A stretch of 64,000 nt of DNA from Acidihalobacter prosperus (GTDB lineage Bacteria; Pseudomonadota; Gammaproteobacteria; DSM-5130; Acidihalobacteraceae). The position numbers and the translations under genes are program-made. The stretch lies in the NCBI RefSeq assembly GCF_000754095.2, contig NZ_JQSG02000003.1:113397-177396 (forward strand), given 5' to 3'. Shown here one piece after another: positions 40,015 to 48,602 of the stretch. Below the pieces are notes generated by a model, which ran no database searches, was not told the DNA's origin, and worked only from the letters and a program-made list of their open reading frames with translations. The first letter of the stretch is position 1. Every line of letters begins with the position of its first letter.

Positions 40015-41304
40015 ATGAACGCCGCAGTCAGCGAGGCCACGCGCAGTCCGGGCAGCCCGGGCAAGACTAACCTCCAGCGCCTCTACGTGATGCGCAATCT
40101 CGCCGTCGCAGCGCAGCTCGGCGCGATCATCGTCGCGCGCGAGCTGTACCGCATCCACCTGCCGCTCGACCCGCTGCTGCAGATCATCGGCGGCCTGGCC
40201 GTGATCAACGTGCTCACCTGGCTGCGCCTGCAGAGCGCGCGCGACTGCGGCGAACGCGAGTTCCTGTTCCAGCTGCTACTCGACATCGGCGCGCTGACCG
40301 CGGTGCTCTATTTCACCGGCGGCGCCACCAACCCGTTCGTCGGCCTGTTCCTGCTGCCGCTGACCATCGCCGCCACGGTCCTGCGCCCCTATTACACATG
40401 GCTGCTCGCCGGCATTACGGTGCTGGCCTACACCTGGCTGATGACCCACTTCGTGCCCATGCCGCCATCGCTCGGCGCCGCGGCCACCGGCTTCGATCCC
40501 ATGGTGACCGGCATGTGGCTGCGTTTCGTGATCAATTCCGCGCTGATCGCGTATTTCGTGGTCGGCATGGCGGAAACGCTGCGCCAGCGCGAACGCACCC
40601 TGGCGCAGGCGCGCGAGGAGACGTTGCGCAACGAACGCCTGGTCGCGCTCGGCATGCTTTCCGCCGGTGCCGCGCACGAACTCGGCACACCGCTGGCCAC
40701 GCTGGCCACCCTGACCGGCGAACTGCGGCGGCGCTACAAGGGCGCCGAATACGAGGAACTGCAGGAAAGCCTGGGACTCATGCGCGGCCAGATCGACCGC
40801 TGCAAGGAAGCGCTCGGTGAAATTTCCGCCTCGGCGGGCGGACAGCAGGCCCAGGCCGGACACGTCGTACCCGTGCGCGGCTACCTGCTCGACACCCTCG
40901 AGCAGTGGACGCTCATGCGCCCGGGCGTCAGCGTCAAGCCGCGACTCGCGGGACCGGAGGCCCAGCCGCGCATTCTCACCGAGCGCACGCTGTCCCAGGC
41001 CATCATCACCATGCTCAACAACGCCGCCGACGCATCGCCCCAAGCGGTCGAGCTCAATGCCGAATGGGATGACCAGCACCTGATTCTGGAGGTCTGCGAC
41101 CGGGGAGCCGGCCTTGCGCCGGCGGCCTCGGCGACGGTCGGACAATCGCCCTTCTCCACCAAGGAGCAGGGCTTAGGCCTCGGCCTCTATCTGGCCCACG
41201 CTGCCATCAAGCGGGTCGGCGGTCAGGTGTCCCTGCTCGACCGCCCTGGCGGCGGCACCTGCGCGCGGGTCGAGCTTCCCCTTAACCGACTCTCAGCGAC
41301 CTAA
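40015..41304 (+). CDS. regB: RegB/PrrB-family redox-sensing histidine kinase
   Basis: This inner-membrane sensor kinase has 429 residues from ATG 40015 (AGGGTGA upstream; the frame is open to ATG 39934). It has six membrane segments, the ubiquinone-binding motif GGATNPF in the second loop, an H-box AGAAHELGTPLATLATLTGELRRR, and the redox cysteine in QIDRCKEALGEIS 42 residues after the H-box His, as in RegB. N- and G-boxes are MLNNAADASP and KEQGLGLGLYLAHAAI. It passes phosphate to RegA, encoded four bases downstream. Confidence 0.94.
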   Translation: MNAAVSEATRSPGSPGKTNLQRLYVMRNLAVAAQLGAIIVARELYRIHLPLDPLLQIIGGLAVINVLTWLRLQSARDCGEREFLFQLLLDIGALTAVLYFTGGATNPFVGLFLLPLTIAATVLRPYYTWLLAGITVLAYTWLMTHFVPMPPSLGAAATGFDPMVTGMWLRFVINSALIAYFVVGMAETLRQRERTLAQAREETLRNERLVALGMLSAGAAHELGTPLATLATLTGELRRRYKGAEYEELQESLGLMRGQIDRCKEALGEISASAGGQQAQAGHVVPVRGYLLDTLEQWTLMRPGVSVKPRLAGPEAQPRILTERTLSQAIITMLNNAADASPQAVELNAEWDDQHLILEVCDRGAGLAPAASATVGQSPFSTKEQGLGLGLYLAHAAIKRVGGQVSLLDRPGGGTCARVELPLNRLSAT

Positions 41305-41308
41305 AACC

Positions 41309-41872
41309 ATGACATCACTCGCGACAAGCCCCCTTTCCGCTCCCCGACCCTCCCTGCTGCTGGCCGAAGACGACGAAATATTCCGCCACGTGCTTTCCCG
41401 CGCGCTCAACGAGCGCGGCTACGAAGTGATCGCGGCCAGGGACATGGCCGACGCCGAAAGCCTCGCCGATCAGCACAAGCCGGCCTACGCCGTGGTCGAC
41501 CTGCGCCTCGGCGAGGATTCCGGCCTCGAACTGATCGACCGGCTGGCGCGACTCTCGCCCGGCATACGCGCCGTGATCCTGACCGGCTACGCCAGCATCG
41601 CCACCGCCGTGGAGGCCATCAAGCTGGGGGCCATCTATTACCTCACCAAGCCCGTGGACGCCGACGAGGTCGTCGCCGCGCTGCACCGCGACGAAGGCGA
41701 CCCCGGCATCACCCCGGCCGAGCGCCCCTGCTCGGTCAAGCGCCTGGAATGGGAGCACATCCAGCAGGTGCTGCAGCAGTGCAACGGCAACATCTCGGAA
41801 ACCGCACGCAAGCTGGGCATGCACCGGCGCACCCTGCAGCGCAAGCTGCAGAAGCGCCCGGTGCGTCACTAG
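41309..41872 (+). CDS. regA: RegA/PrrA/ActR-family response regulator
   Basis: RegA is the partner of RegB. The 187-residue protein has a receiver domain with phospho-acceptor Asp64 in YAVVDLRLGEDSG and the switch segment ILTGYASIATAVEAIKLGAIYYLTKPVDADEV. A Fis-like C-terminal helix-turn-helix follows: WEHIQQVLQQCNGNISETARKLGMHRRTLQRKLQKR. The C-terminal sequence is nearly invariant in RegA homologues, so DNA recognition of GCGNC-N-GNCGC sites should be conserved. It is convergent with the next gene by four bases. Confidence 0.95.
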   Translation: MTSLATSPLSAPRPSLLLAEDDEIFRHVLSRALNERGYEVIAARDMADAESLADQHKPAYAVVDLRLGEDSGLELIDRLARLSPGIRAVILTGYASIATAVEAIKLGAIYYLTKPVDADEVVAALHRDEGDPGITPAERPCSVKRLEWEHIQQVLQQCNGNISETARKLGMHRRTLQRKLQKRPVRH

Positions 41873-42243
41873 GCGCCGACCGCGACCCCTGCCGGGCGCC
41901 GCAGATCGAGCACCGGCAGGCCCTGGGTCCGCGCGCGTTCGACCAGGTCCGGCGTACCGCGCCCCCCGGGGAAGGCCACGAGGAAATCCGGACGCCCCAG
42001 CTCGAACATGCGCCGGTGGCAGTCCGGGCCGGCCGCAAAGCCGCGGCGGCGCCAGTCGGCAGCGAACACTTCGGTGGCGATGCCCTGCTGTTCCGCCCAG
42101 GCCTGTGCCAGTCGATCGACCTCGCTGCGGCCGGCATGGATCACGCAGGCGATGGGCCAGCGTTCGTGCACGGTGTAGAGCGCATGGTAGACACGCGAAT
42201 GCGCATTGTCCGCCGCGCCGCCCGCCACGAGCACCCGCCTCAC
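41869..42243 (-). CDS. DUF2493 (SLOG-like, YspA) protein
   Basis: This 124-residue Rossmann-like protein matches DUF2493: RVLVAGG at the N-terminus, HAGRSEVDRLAQAWAEQQGI, ADWRRRGFAAGPDCHRRMFELGRPDFLVAFPGGRGTPDLVERARTQGLPVLDLR. The family belongs to the SLOG nucleotide-binding superfamily, which includes sensors of nucleotide signals. The function is unknown. It starts 4 bases inside the end of the upstream Sel1-repeat gene, so the two appear co-translated. Confidence 0.8.
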   Translation of the reverse strand: MRRVLVAGGAADNAHSRVYHALYTVHERWPIACVIHAGRSEVDRLAQAWAEQQGIATEVFAADWRRRGFAAGPDCHRRMFELGRPDFLVAFPGGRGTPDLVERARTQGLPVLDLRRPAGVAVGA

Positions 42244-42821
42244 GGCTGCTTTCTGCGCGCCAGCCAGGCCTGCGCAGCCCGGGTTGCCCGCGCCGTTTCA
42301 TCCGGCCCGATCTCGTCCGCGAGCGCGTGCAGCACCGGCCGCCACTGCGGCGAGCGGCTGGCCGCCAGCCAGTACCAGCGGTAAGCGCGCGCACGATCGC
42401 GGCGCACGCCCTGCCCGAGGTAATAGGCATCGCCCAACTCCGCCAGCGCACGCGCGCTGCCGAGTTGCGCGGCGCGCCGGTACCACGCCACGGCCTTGGC
42501 CGGATCGACCGCGACGCCCCGCCCGAAGCGGTACAGATACCCCAGGTTGAGCGCCGCGGTGCGATTGCCCGCGGCCGCCGCGCGCAGATAGTCCCGCCGC
42601 GCGCGCGCGGGCTTGCCCGCACTTTCCCAGTAGGCCCCCAGCCAGTTCATGGCCACCGCGTCGCCGCGGTGGGCGGCGGCATCGAGACGCAGGTAGGCGC
42701 GCGCGTCGTGCGCCAGCGCCATCACCGCCAGCCGATGCCCCTGCGCCGAACTCATGTCGGCGTCTGCGACCGGCGGCAACAGCAATCCGAGCAACACCAA
42801 CCCTGCGATGTGCCGAGTCAT
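42240..42821 (-). CDS. Exported Sel1-like repeat protein
   Basis: This 193-residue protein has a signal peptide (MTRHIAGLVLLGLLLPPVADA) and tandem Sel1-like repeats (AAHRGDAVAMNWLGAYWESAGKPARARRDYLRAAAAGNRTAALNLGYLYRFGRGVAVDPAKAVAWYRRAAQLGSARALAELGDAYYLGQGV). The periplasmic TPR-like scaffold presumably binds another protein. The ATG overlaps the cytochrome b stop (ATGA), suggesting a joint function with that membrane cytochrome. Confidence 0.85.
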   Translation of the reverse strand: MTRHIAGLVLLGLLLPPVADADMSSAQGHRLAVMALAHDARAYLRLDAAAHRGDAVAMNWLGAYWESAGKPARARRDYLRAAAAGNRTAALNLGYLYRFGRGVAVDPAKAVAWYRRAAQLGSARALAELGDAYYLGQGVRRDRARAYRWYWLAASRSPQWRPVLHALADEIGPDETARATRAAQAWLARRKQP

Positions 42822-43411
42822 TCCTGACGCACCCGGCGCGGCCCGAACATCGAGGACACCACCGGCTGGCGCGCAAGCTGATGGATCACCACGATGCCCA
42901 CATGGCCAAGCCAATAGGCCCAGGCCAGGTAGGAGATGAGGTTGTGGGTTTCCGACACGGCCGTGAAGATTGCCGCGCCGTGCATACCCTTGAAGGAAGG
43001 GCGCAGCAGCAGATTGAGCACGCCGGTCAGGCCCATACCGGTCATGATCAGGAACCCGAGACCGTGGATATAGCTCGGCAGACCCACTCGCGGGCCGGAC
43101 TCCGGCAGCTGCCCGCGCAGCAGCCCGCGCAGATCCGCGAGCACCGCCCGGCGGCCGCTCGGATACCAGGGAAACAGCTGGGTCACATACCAGCCGTTGC
43201 GATAGCGGACGATCCAGACCCAGTGGGCGGTGACCAGGCAGGCCGCAGTCACGCCGATGATCTGGTGCATCAGAAACACATCCGCCGTCTGGGGCGTTGA
43301 CATGTCGAGACTGCTGAACAGCTGAAACGTGATGGTCAGGGCCATCCCCAGATGCAACCAGCGTATGGTCGGATCCCAGGAGCGGCCCATATCGGGCGCG
43401 TGCATGGTCAT
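42818..43411 (-). CDS. Cytochrome b561-type membrane protein
   Basis: This 197-residue four-helix di-heme b-type cytochrome has conserved histidines in IRWLHLGMALTITF, VFLMHQIIGVTAACLVTAHWVW, YIHGLGFLIMTGMGLTG and TAVSETHNLISYLAWAYWLGHVGIVVIHQLAR. ATG 43411 follows GGAGG. It is placed between a soluble cytochrome c gene and a Sel1-repeat gene, suggesting a quinol-to-cytochrome c or periplasmic electron-transfer module. Confidence 0.88.
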   Translation of the reverse strand: MTMHAPDMGRSWDPTIRWLHLGMALTITFQLFSSLDMSTPQTADVFLMHQIIGVTAACLVTAHWVWIVRYRNGWYVTQLFPWYPSGRRAVLADLRGLLRGQLPESGPRVGLPSYIHGLGFLIMTGMGLTGVLNLLLRPSFKGMHGAAIFTAVSETHNLISYLAWAYWLGHVGIVVIHQLARQPVVSSMFGPRRVRQE

Positions 43412-43651
43412 CGTGTCGCCTCCGGTGGTTCGATCTCGCCACGCACCCCGTGGGGATGCGCGGTTCCACTCGGAAACGATGCACAGCCCGCGCCAGCGTC
43501 GGAAAAGCGGGCGGCTGCAACGCTCCGGTAGCCGCCAGACCATATCTGGCGCGGCTGTGCCGCTTATCCTGCGCTTGCCGCCGCAACGCCTGTGCTCAGC
43601 CTTACTGATTCACCCTGAGACCCGGCTGACGCAAAACGAGTCTGCACGGCC

Positions 43652-44017
43652 TCAGCTGGCCAGCTTGAGAATCAGCTTGGCAAGCACCTTCGCCTGCGCC
43701 GGGCTGGCCATGCCGGGCGGCATCGGCGGATAGCCGGGCCACAGGCCGCTGCTGCCATTCGCGATCGCCTTGCTGACGTCGGCGGCCGCATGAGCCTTGC
43801 CGTGATAGCGCAACGCCACGTCGGCCCAAGCCGGGCCGACGACCCGATGATTGACGGCATGACAACCCATGCAGGCAAGGCCTTTGGCGTTCACATAGGC
43901 GAGCAACTTGGCGGCATCCGCCTGATTCACCTTAGGCGTGGCCAACGCCGGCGCGCAAAGGCCGGCGAGCAGCATGGCGACGCCGGCGGCCTGAAGGGAT
44001 CTGACAATTTTTTTCAT
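43652..44017 (-). CDS. Class I c-type cytochrome (c551/c5-like)
   Basis: This 121-residue periplasmic mono-heme cytochrome has signal peptide residues 1-26 (GLCAPALA), the heme site Cys49-Met-Gly-Cys52-His53, and a probable distal methionine in GYPPMPPGM. The KLLAYVNAKGLACMGCHAVNHRVVGPAW pattern is typical of c551/c5-type carriers. It is followed 240 bases later by the cytochrome b gene on the same strand. A RegA-type palindrome lies 64-79 bases upstream. Confidence 0.92.
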   Translation of the reverse strand: MKKIVRSLQAAGVAMLLAGLCAPALATPKVNQADAAKLLAYVNAKGLACMGCHAVNHRVVGPAWADVALRYHGKAHAAADVSKAIANGSSGLWPGYPPMPPGMASPAQAKVLAKLILKLAS

Positions 44018-44080
44018 ATCGCGGCACTCCCGTTTTCGATGCCACCGACAGTGGTCGGGGCAAGATGTAATCTACCGCCG

Positions 44081-44096
44081 GCGACCGCGCCGTCGC
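44081..44096. promoter_or_regulatory. RegA-type half-site pair upstream of cytochrome c gene
   Basis: GCGAC (44081-44085), six bases, GTCGC (44092-44096) lies in the region shared by the cytochrome c gene (minus) and the MHYT-GGDEF-EAL gene (plus). It is less perfect in flanks than the sites at 39865 and 52853, and chance occurrence in GC-rich DNA is possible. Confidence 0.35.
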
Positions 44097-44232
44097 TTGA
44101 TCGGGATCACGAAACGAGCGGAAGACTTCAGCGCGCAACCCGAAGTAAATTAGCGTAGACTTATATACTTGCCTTTTACCGCTGCAACCCCCGAAACTAC
44201 GCTACAACTCATAACAACCAGCCAATGGGCCC

Positions 44233-46821
44233 ATGCCTTCGCTGCCGACGTCCGCGCCCGGGCAGCCGAGAACCCCTCAAGCCATGCACGACCTGCACAC
44301 CGCCTACAACATGCCGCTGGTCGGCCTCTCCTTCGTGGTTGCCACGATGGCCTCCTTCACGGCGCTGGAACTGGCCCGCCGCGTTTCCGAGCACGGCGCG
44401 GGCCGCCGTGCCGATCTCTGGCTCATCACCGGCGCGATCATCATGGGGCTGGGCATCTGGTCGATGCACTTCATCGGCATGCTCGCCTTCGAGACCGGCA
44501 TGCGCATCCACTACGCGACCGGCCTCACCGTGCTGTCGATGGCGGTCGCCATCGCGGCCTCCGGTTTCGCCCTGCATATCGCCACGCGCAGCCAGCTCGG
44601 CGCCCGACGGCTCGTCATCAGCGGGCTGCTGATGGGCGGCGGCATCGCCTCGATGCACTACATCGGCATGGCGGCGATGATCATGCCCGCCCGCCCGCAC
44701 TACGACCCGTTCATTCTCGGGCTGTCGATCGTCATCGCCGTGGTCGCCGCCACGGCGGCGCTATGGATGACCTACCACCTCTCGCGCAAGCATGCGCAGA
44801 TGCTGCCGCCGATGCGCCTGCGCCTCGCGGCGTCGCTGGCCATGGGCATCGCCATCTGCGGCATGCACTACACCGGAATGGCAGCGGTCGAGTACACCCC
44901 CCTCGCCACCAATACCCTCATCCCCGGCGGCAACGACCTCAACCGCTTCTGGCTCGCGGTCGCCCTGGGCAGCATCATGGTGATCCTGCTCGCCGCCACC
45001 CTGCTGATCGTGCTCGTCGAGACGCGGCTGGCCGACCACGAGCGCGCCGAACGGGCGCTCAAAAACCGCTTCGAAAACACCTCGCGCGCGCTGCACCACG
45101 AGCAGATCCGCGGTCAGGTGACACTGGATGCCATCGCCGACGGCGTGATCACCACCGATCTCGACGGACGCGTGATCCACCTCAACCCCATGGCCGAGCA
45201 AATGAGCGGCTGGTCCGCGGAAACGGCACTGAGCCGCCCCGTGGCGGAGATACTGTCGATCCTGCACGAAACCACCCGTCGTCCCGTCACCCTGCCGATG
45301 GATGCGGTCTTCGACGAACACCGCACCTCGCGTCTGCCCTCGGTCAACCTGATCAACGCCGCCGACCAGAGCGAGATCGCCGTCGACCTGATGGCCTCGC
45401 CCATCCGCGACGACGACGACAGCCTGATCGGCGCGGTGGTCGTGTTCCGCGACATCAGCCAGCGCCAGGAGCTGACCCGCAAGCTCAACTACCAGGCACG
45501 CCACGACGCCCTCACCGGCCTCTACAACCGCACGGAGTTCGACGAGCGCCTGCGCGAGGCCATCCGTTCTTGCCAGGAGGAGGAGCGCGAACACGCGCTG
45601 GTGTACTTCGACCTCGACCACTTCAAACTGGTCAACGACACCGGCGGCCACATCGCCGGCGACGAGCTGCTCAAGCAGCTCAGCCTGCTGCTGCGCAGCT
45701 GCTTCCGCGAAGCCGACGCCATCGCCCGCCTCGGCGGCGACGAATTCGGCGTGATCATGCGCGACTGCCCACCGGTGATGGCCCGCCGGCTGGCCGAAAA
45801 GCTGCGCGAAACGGTCGAACACTTCCGCTTCACCTGGAAGGACCGTACCTACAGCATCGGCATCAGCGCCGGTCTGGTCAGCATCAACGCCTTCGGCAGC
45901 GACGTCACCCGCCTGCTCAGCGCCGTGGATGCCGCCTGCTATCTGGCCAAGGACAATGGCCGCAACCGCATCGAAATCTACGACGAAAAGGCCGAGCTGC
46001 TGGCCTCGCGCGGCCAGGAAATGGAGTGGGCGCACCGCATCCGCGAGGCCCTGGACAACGATCATTTCGTGCTCTACTGCCAGCACATCAGCGCCCTGAA
46101 TCCCGGTTCGCAGCCGGCTCACTGCGAGGTACTGCTGCGCTACCGCGACGAACACGGCCAGATTTCCCCGCCGATGAGCTTCATCCCCACCGCCGAACGC
46201 TACTTCCTGATGCCGGCCATCGATCGCTGGGTGATCCGCAACGTCCTCGACCTCCTGAGCCGCCAACGCGAGCAGGACGACACACCGCACACCTACTCGA
46301 TCAACCTCTCCGGCCAAAGCCTGGGCGACGCCGGACTGATCGACTACATCACCGAACGCCTAGGCGAAACCGGCGTCGACCCCGGCTGCCTGTGCTTCGA
46401 AATCACCGAAACCGCGGCCATCACCAACCTCGGCCATGCGCGCGAATTCATCCGCAAACTCAAGGCCTTGGGCGTACGCTTCTCGCTGGACGATTTCGGC
46501 AGCGGCATGTCCTCCTTTGCCTACCTCAAGGATCTGCCGGTCGACTACATCAAGATCGACGGCTGCTTCATCCGCGATCTGCTCGACGACAGCCTCGATC
46601 ACGCCATCGTCACCTCGATCTGCGACATCGGCCGCGTGCTCGGCATCAAGACCGTGGCCGAATACGTGGAAACCGAATCCGTGATCGAGCGTCTGCGCGA
46701 GATCGGCATCGACTACGCCCAGGGTTTCTGGATCGGCAAGCCGCAGCCGATACCGGAAAACAGCCAGGCAGCCGCGGCGAAGACCGCCGCCCTCGCGCCA
46801 GCCGCCGCGCAACCGACCTGA
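44233..46821 (+). CDS. MHYT-PAS-GGDEF-EAL cyclic-di-GMP signalling protein
   Basis: In this 862-residue protein an integral MHYT sensor domain (about residues 25-245) shows three copies of the motif (MHFIGM 78-83, MHYIGM 141-146, MHYTGM 211-216), proposed to bind copper and sense O2, CO or NO. A PAS domain (about 290-410), GGDEF domain (GGDEF at 501-505, intact) and EAL domain (EVLLR at 632-636 in place of EALLR; DDFGSG and IKIDGCFIRDL intact) follow. It may both make and degrade c-di-GMP. The location beside cytochromes and copper genes fits a redox/metal input. Confidence 0.93.
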   Translation: MPSLPTSAPGQPRTPQAMHDLHTAYNMPLVGLSFVVATMASFTALELARRVSEHGAGRRADLWLITGAIIMGLGIWSMHFIGMLAFETGMRIHYATGLTVLSMAVAIAASGFALHIATRSQLGARRLVISGLLMGGGIASMHYIGMAAMIMPARPHYDPFILGLSIVIAVVAATAALWMTYHLSRKHAQMLPPMRLRLAASLAMGIAICGMHYTGMAAVEYTPLATNTLIPGGNDLNRFWLAVALGSIMVILLAATLLIVLVETRLADHERAERALKNRFENTSRALHHEQIRGQVTLDAIADGVITTDLDGRVIHLNPMAEQMSGWSAETALSRPVAEILSILHETTRRPVTLPMDAVFDEHRTSRLPSVNLINAADQSEIAVDLMASPIRDDDDSLIGAVVVFRDISQRQELTRKLNYQARHDALTGLYNRTEFDERLREAIRSCQEEEREHALVYFDLDHFKLVNDTGGHIAGDELLKQLSLLLRSCFREADAIARLGGDEFGVIMRDCPPVMARRLAEKLRETVEHFRFTWKDRTYSIGISAGLVSINAFGSDVTRLLSAVDAACYLAKDNGRNRIEIYDEKAELLASRGQEMEWAHRIREALDNDHFVLYCQHISALNPGSQPAHCEVLLRYRDEHGQISPPMSFIPTAERYFLMPAIDRWVIRNVLDLLSRQREQDDTPHTYSINLSGQSLGDAGLIDYITERLGETGVDPGCLCFEITETAAITNLGHAREFIRKLKALGVRFSLDDFGSGMSSFAYLKDLPVDYIKIDGCFIRDLLDDSLDHAIVTSICDIGRVLGIKTVAEYVETESVIERLREIGIDYAQGFWIGKPQPIPENSQAAAAKTAALAPAAAQPT

Positions 46822-46834
46822 ACCGCCCGCCGCC

Positions 46835-47395
46835 TTAGCGCCCCGGACGGCGGTAGGTGCCCATCAGCGTCGCCTCGGCGAGCACATGACCGCGCATCGC
46901 AGCGAGCAGGGCCGCACGGTCGGGCGGGGATGCGAAATCGGGGCGCGTGTCGAGCGCGTACAGCCTAAAGAAATAGCGGTGCCGCCCGATCGGCGGGCAC
47001 GGACCGCCATACCCCGTTCGGTTCCAGCTGCTCAAACCGCCCCGTGCGCCGCGCGGTGGCGCCTTCGCGCCCTCGGCCAGACGGCCCGCCGTCGGCGGCA
47101 GATCGTAGAGCACCCAATGCACCCACGTCATGCGCGGCGCCTTCGGATCGGGCGCGTCCGGATCGGTCACGATCAGGGCGAGGCTGCGCGTGCCGGCCGG
47201 CGGCGCGGCCCAGCTCAATGGCGGTGCCAGCCCCGCGCCGTCGCAGGTGAAGCGCACTGGTATCGACCCACCCTCCACGAAAGCCCCCGAAGCGAGCCTA
47301 AAGAATGGCGAAGCGGCCCAAGCCACCCCGCAGGCCAAGACAAATCCGAGGACCACCGCATACAAACGCCACTTCGTGCTGCTCCGTTTCATCAT
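46835..47395 (-). CDS. YbhB/YbcL (Raf kinase inhibitor-like) exported protein
   Basis: This 186-residue protein has a signal peptide (LYAVVLGFVLACGVAWA, cleavage near residue 28). The PEBP fold is marked by FTCDGAGLAPPLSWAAPPAGTRSLALIVTDPDAPDPKAPRMTWVHWVLYDLPP and GRHRYFFRLYALD. YbhB/YbcL proteins bind small anionic ligands; their physiological role is poorly known. It is convergent with the GGDEF-EAL gene and followed by an unexplained repeat-like stretch. Confidence 0.9.
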   Translation of the reverse strand: MMKRSSTKWRLYAVVLGFVLACGVAWAASPFFRLASGAFVEGGSIPVRFTCDGAGLAPPLSWAAPPAGTRSLALIVTDPDAPDPKAPRMTWVHWVLYDLPPTAGRLAEGAKAPPRGARGGLSSWNRTGYGGPCPPIGRHRYFFRLYALDTRPDFASPPDRAALLAAMRGHVLAEATLMGTYRRPGR

Positions 47396-47613
47396 CCACC
47401 TCCCTGGCAGCGCCCTAGGCCCTGTTCACACGATGGGGTCGCGTGCCGTGGCCGGAGCCACTTTCCGTGGCTCGCCAGGCGCGGCGCGCGCGGCGTGGCC
47501 GCCCACACGCGCGAGCGGCAACACCGCGAAACGCGAAACGGGACCCGGCCCTGCGGGTTGCGCCCGGAAAACCGCCACCCGGCGTTGCGCGTCGCTGATT
47601 TGGCATCGCCAAA
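47396..47613. repeat. GC-rich intergenic segment with inverted repeats
   Basis: No plausible gene is seen. Internal palindromes include GAGCCAC-TTTCC-GTGGCTC near 47454-47472. The sequence begins near CTAGGCCCTGTTCACACGA and looks unlike neighbouring intergenic DNA. It may be a dispersed intergenic repeat or a decayed mobile-element end. Whether it is repeated elsewhere cannot be seen in this window. Confidence 0.3.
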
Positions 47614-48492
47614 CTACGCTCCTCGGTCCACGGCAACCTCGCAGAATTCCGCGAAAACCTCCACCAGATAATCCATGACCGCGCGAACGGGCGCAGAACG
47701 CCTTAGGTCGCTGTGAACCACCAACCACAAATCAGGCATATGCGCTTCGCCGTCAAAGGGCAGACGCACCAGTTGTTCATCTGCGTCCCCTAGAAAACAG
47801 GGCAGGTTGGCGACGCCGGCACCCGCTCGCGCAGCGGCCTGCTGCCCGGCGGTTGTGCTTACCCGGCAGGCCACCTCACGCGTACCGGCGGCTTGAATCA
47901 ACCATTGCTGATTGGACACCGACTCGAACTGGGCGTCATAAAAAATGAATTCCCAGGCCTCGGGCCGATCCAGGTGTGGATAATCCCGGCTGCTGTAAAG
48001 CGCGAAAGGAATCTGGCCCAGTTTGCGCGCCACATTGTTCTGTTCGCCCGGCGCATCCATGCGTACCGCGATATCGGCCTCGCGCCGAGTGAGCGACACG
48101 AACAAGTTCTGCGCCGACAACGAAAGCTGGATACCCGGATAACGCCGACGGAAATCCCCCAAGCGAACGGCGAGAATGGCTTCCACCGTCATCGGCGTCG
48201 CGCTCACGGTCACCTCGCCCTTGAGCTGCGCCTGTTCGCCGCGGGCAATACGATCGATTGCGAAGGCCTGACTCTCGATTTCCGAGGCGAGCGCGTACAC
48301 GCGCTCGCCCGTCGCGGTCAGGCGGCACTCACGCGGCAACCGCTCGACCAGCCTCGCCTCCAGCCGACGCTCCAGCGCGGCCAATCGGCGACTTACGGTC
48401 GCGTGATCCACTTTCAGGGTCCGCGCTGCACCGGAAAGGCTGCCGGCCTGCGCCACGGCCAGAAAATGACGGAGATCTTCCCAGTTGGTCAT
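47614..48492 (-). CDS. LysR-family transcriptional regulator
   Basis: This 292-residue LysR protein has an N-terminal winged helix (LRHFLAVAQAGSLSGAARTLKVDHATVSRRLAALERRLEARLVERLPR) and an effector domain with VSATPMTVEAILAVRLGDFRRRYPGIQLSL, similar to the subgroup that controls divergent oxidoreductase genes. It is divergent from the NmrA/epimerase-like gene with a 110-base shared promoter region, so that gene is its probable target. Confidence 0.9.
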   Translation of the reverse strand: MTNWEDLRHFLAVAQAGSLSGAARTLKVDHATVSRRLAALERRLEARLVERLPRECRLTATGERVYALASEIESQAFAIDRIARGEQAQLKGEVTVSATPMTVEAILAVRLGDFRRRYPGIQLSLSAQNLFVSLTRREADIAVRMDAPGEQNNVARKLGQIPFALYSSRDYPHLDRPEAWEFIFYDAQFESVSNQQWLIQAAGTREVACRVSTTAGQQAAARAGAGVANLPCFLGDADEQLVRLPFDGEAHMPDLWLVVHSDLRRSAPVRAVMDYLVEVFAEFCEVAVDRGA

Positions 48493-48602
48493 CTGTGCAT
48501 ATATGCACTAATGCATTGCTGTATTGAGGAATTTACGCAGATTACGCTGCCCCGTAGGATTTTTCCAGCGACTCCCCCTCTCTCTACAAAGGTGCAGCGA
48601 CG

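Noticed and set aside
44169-46838. 889-codon plus-strand frame and a 518-codon minus-strand frame over the GGDEF-EAL gene
   Set aside because: Both overlap the clear MHYT-PAS-GGDEF-EAL protein and read as Arg/Pro/His-rich nonsense.
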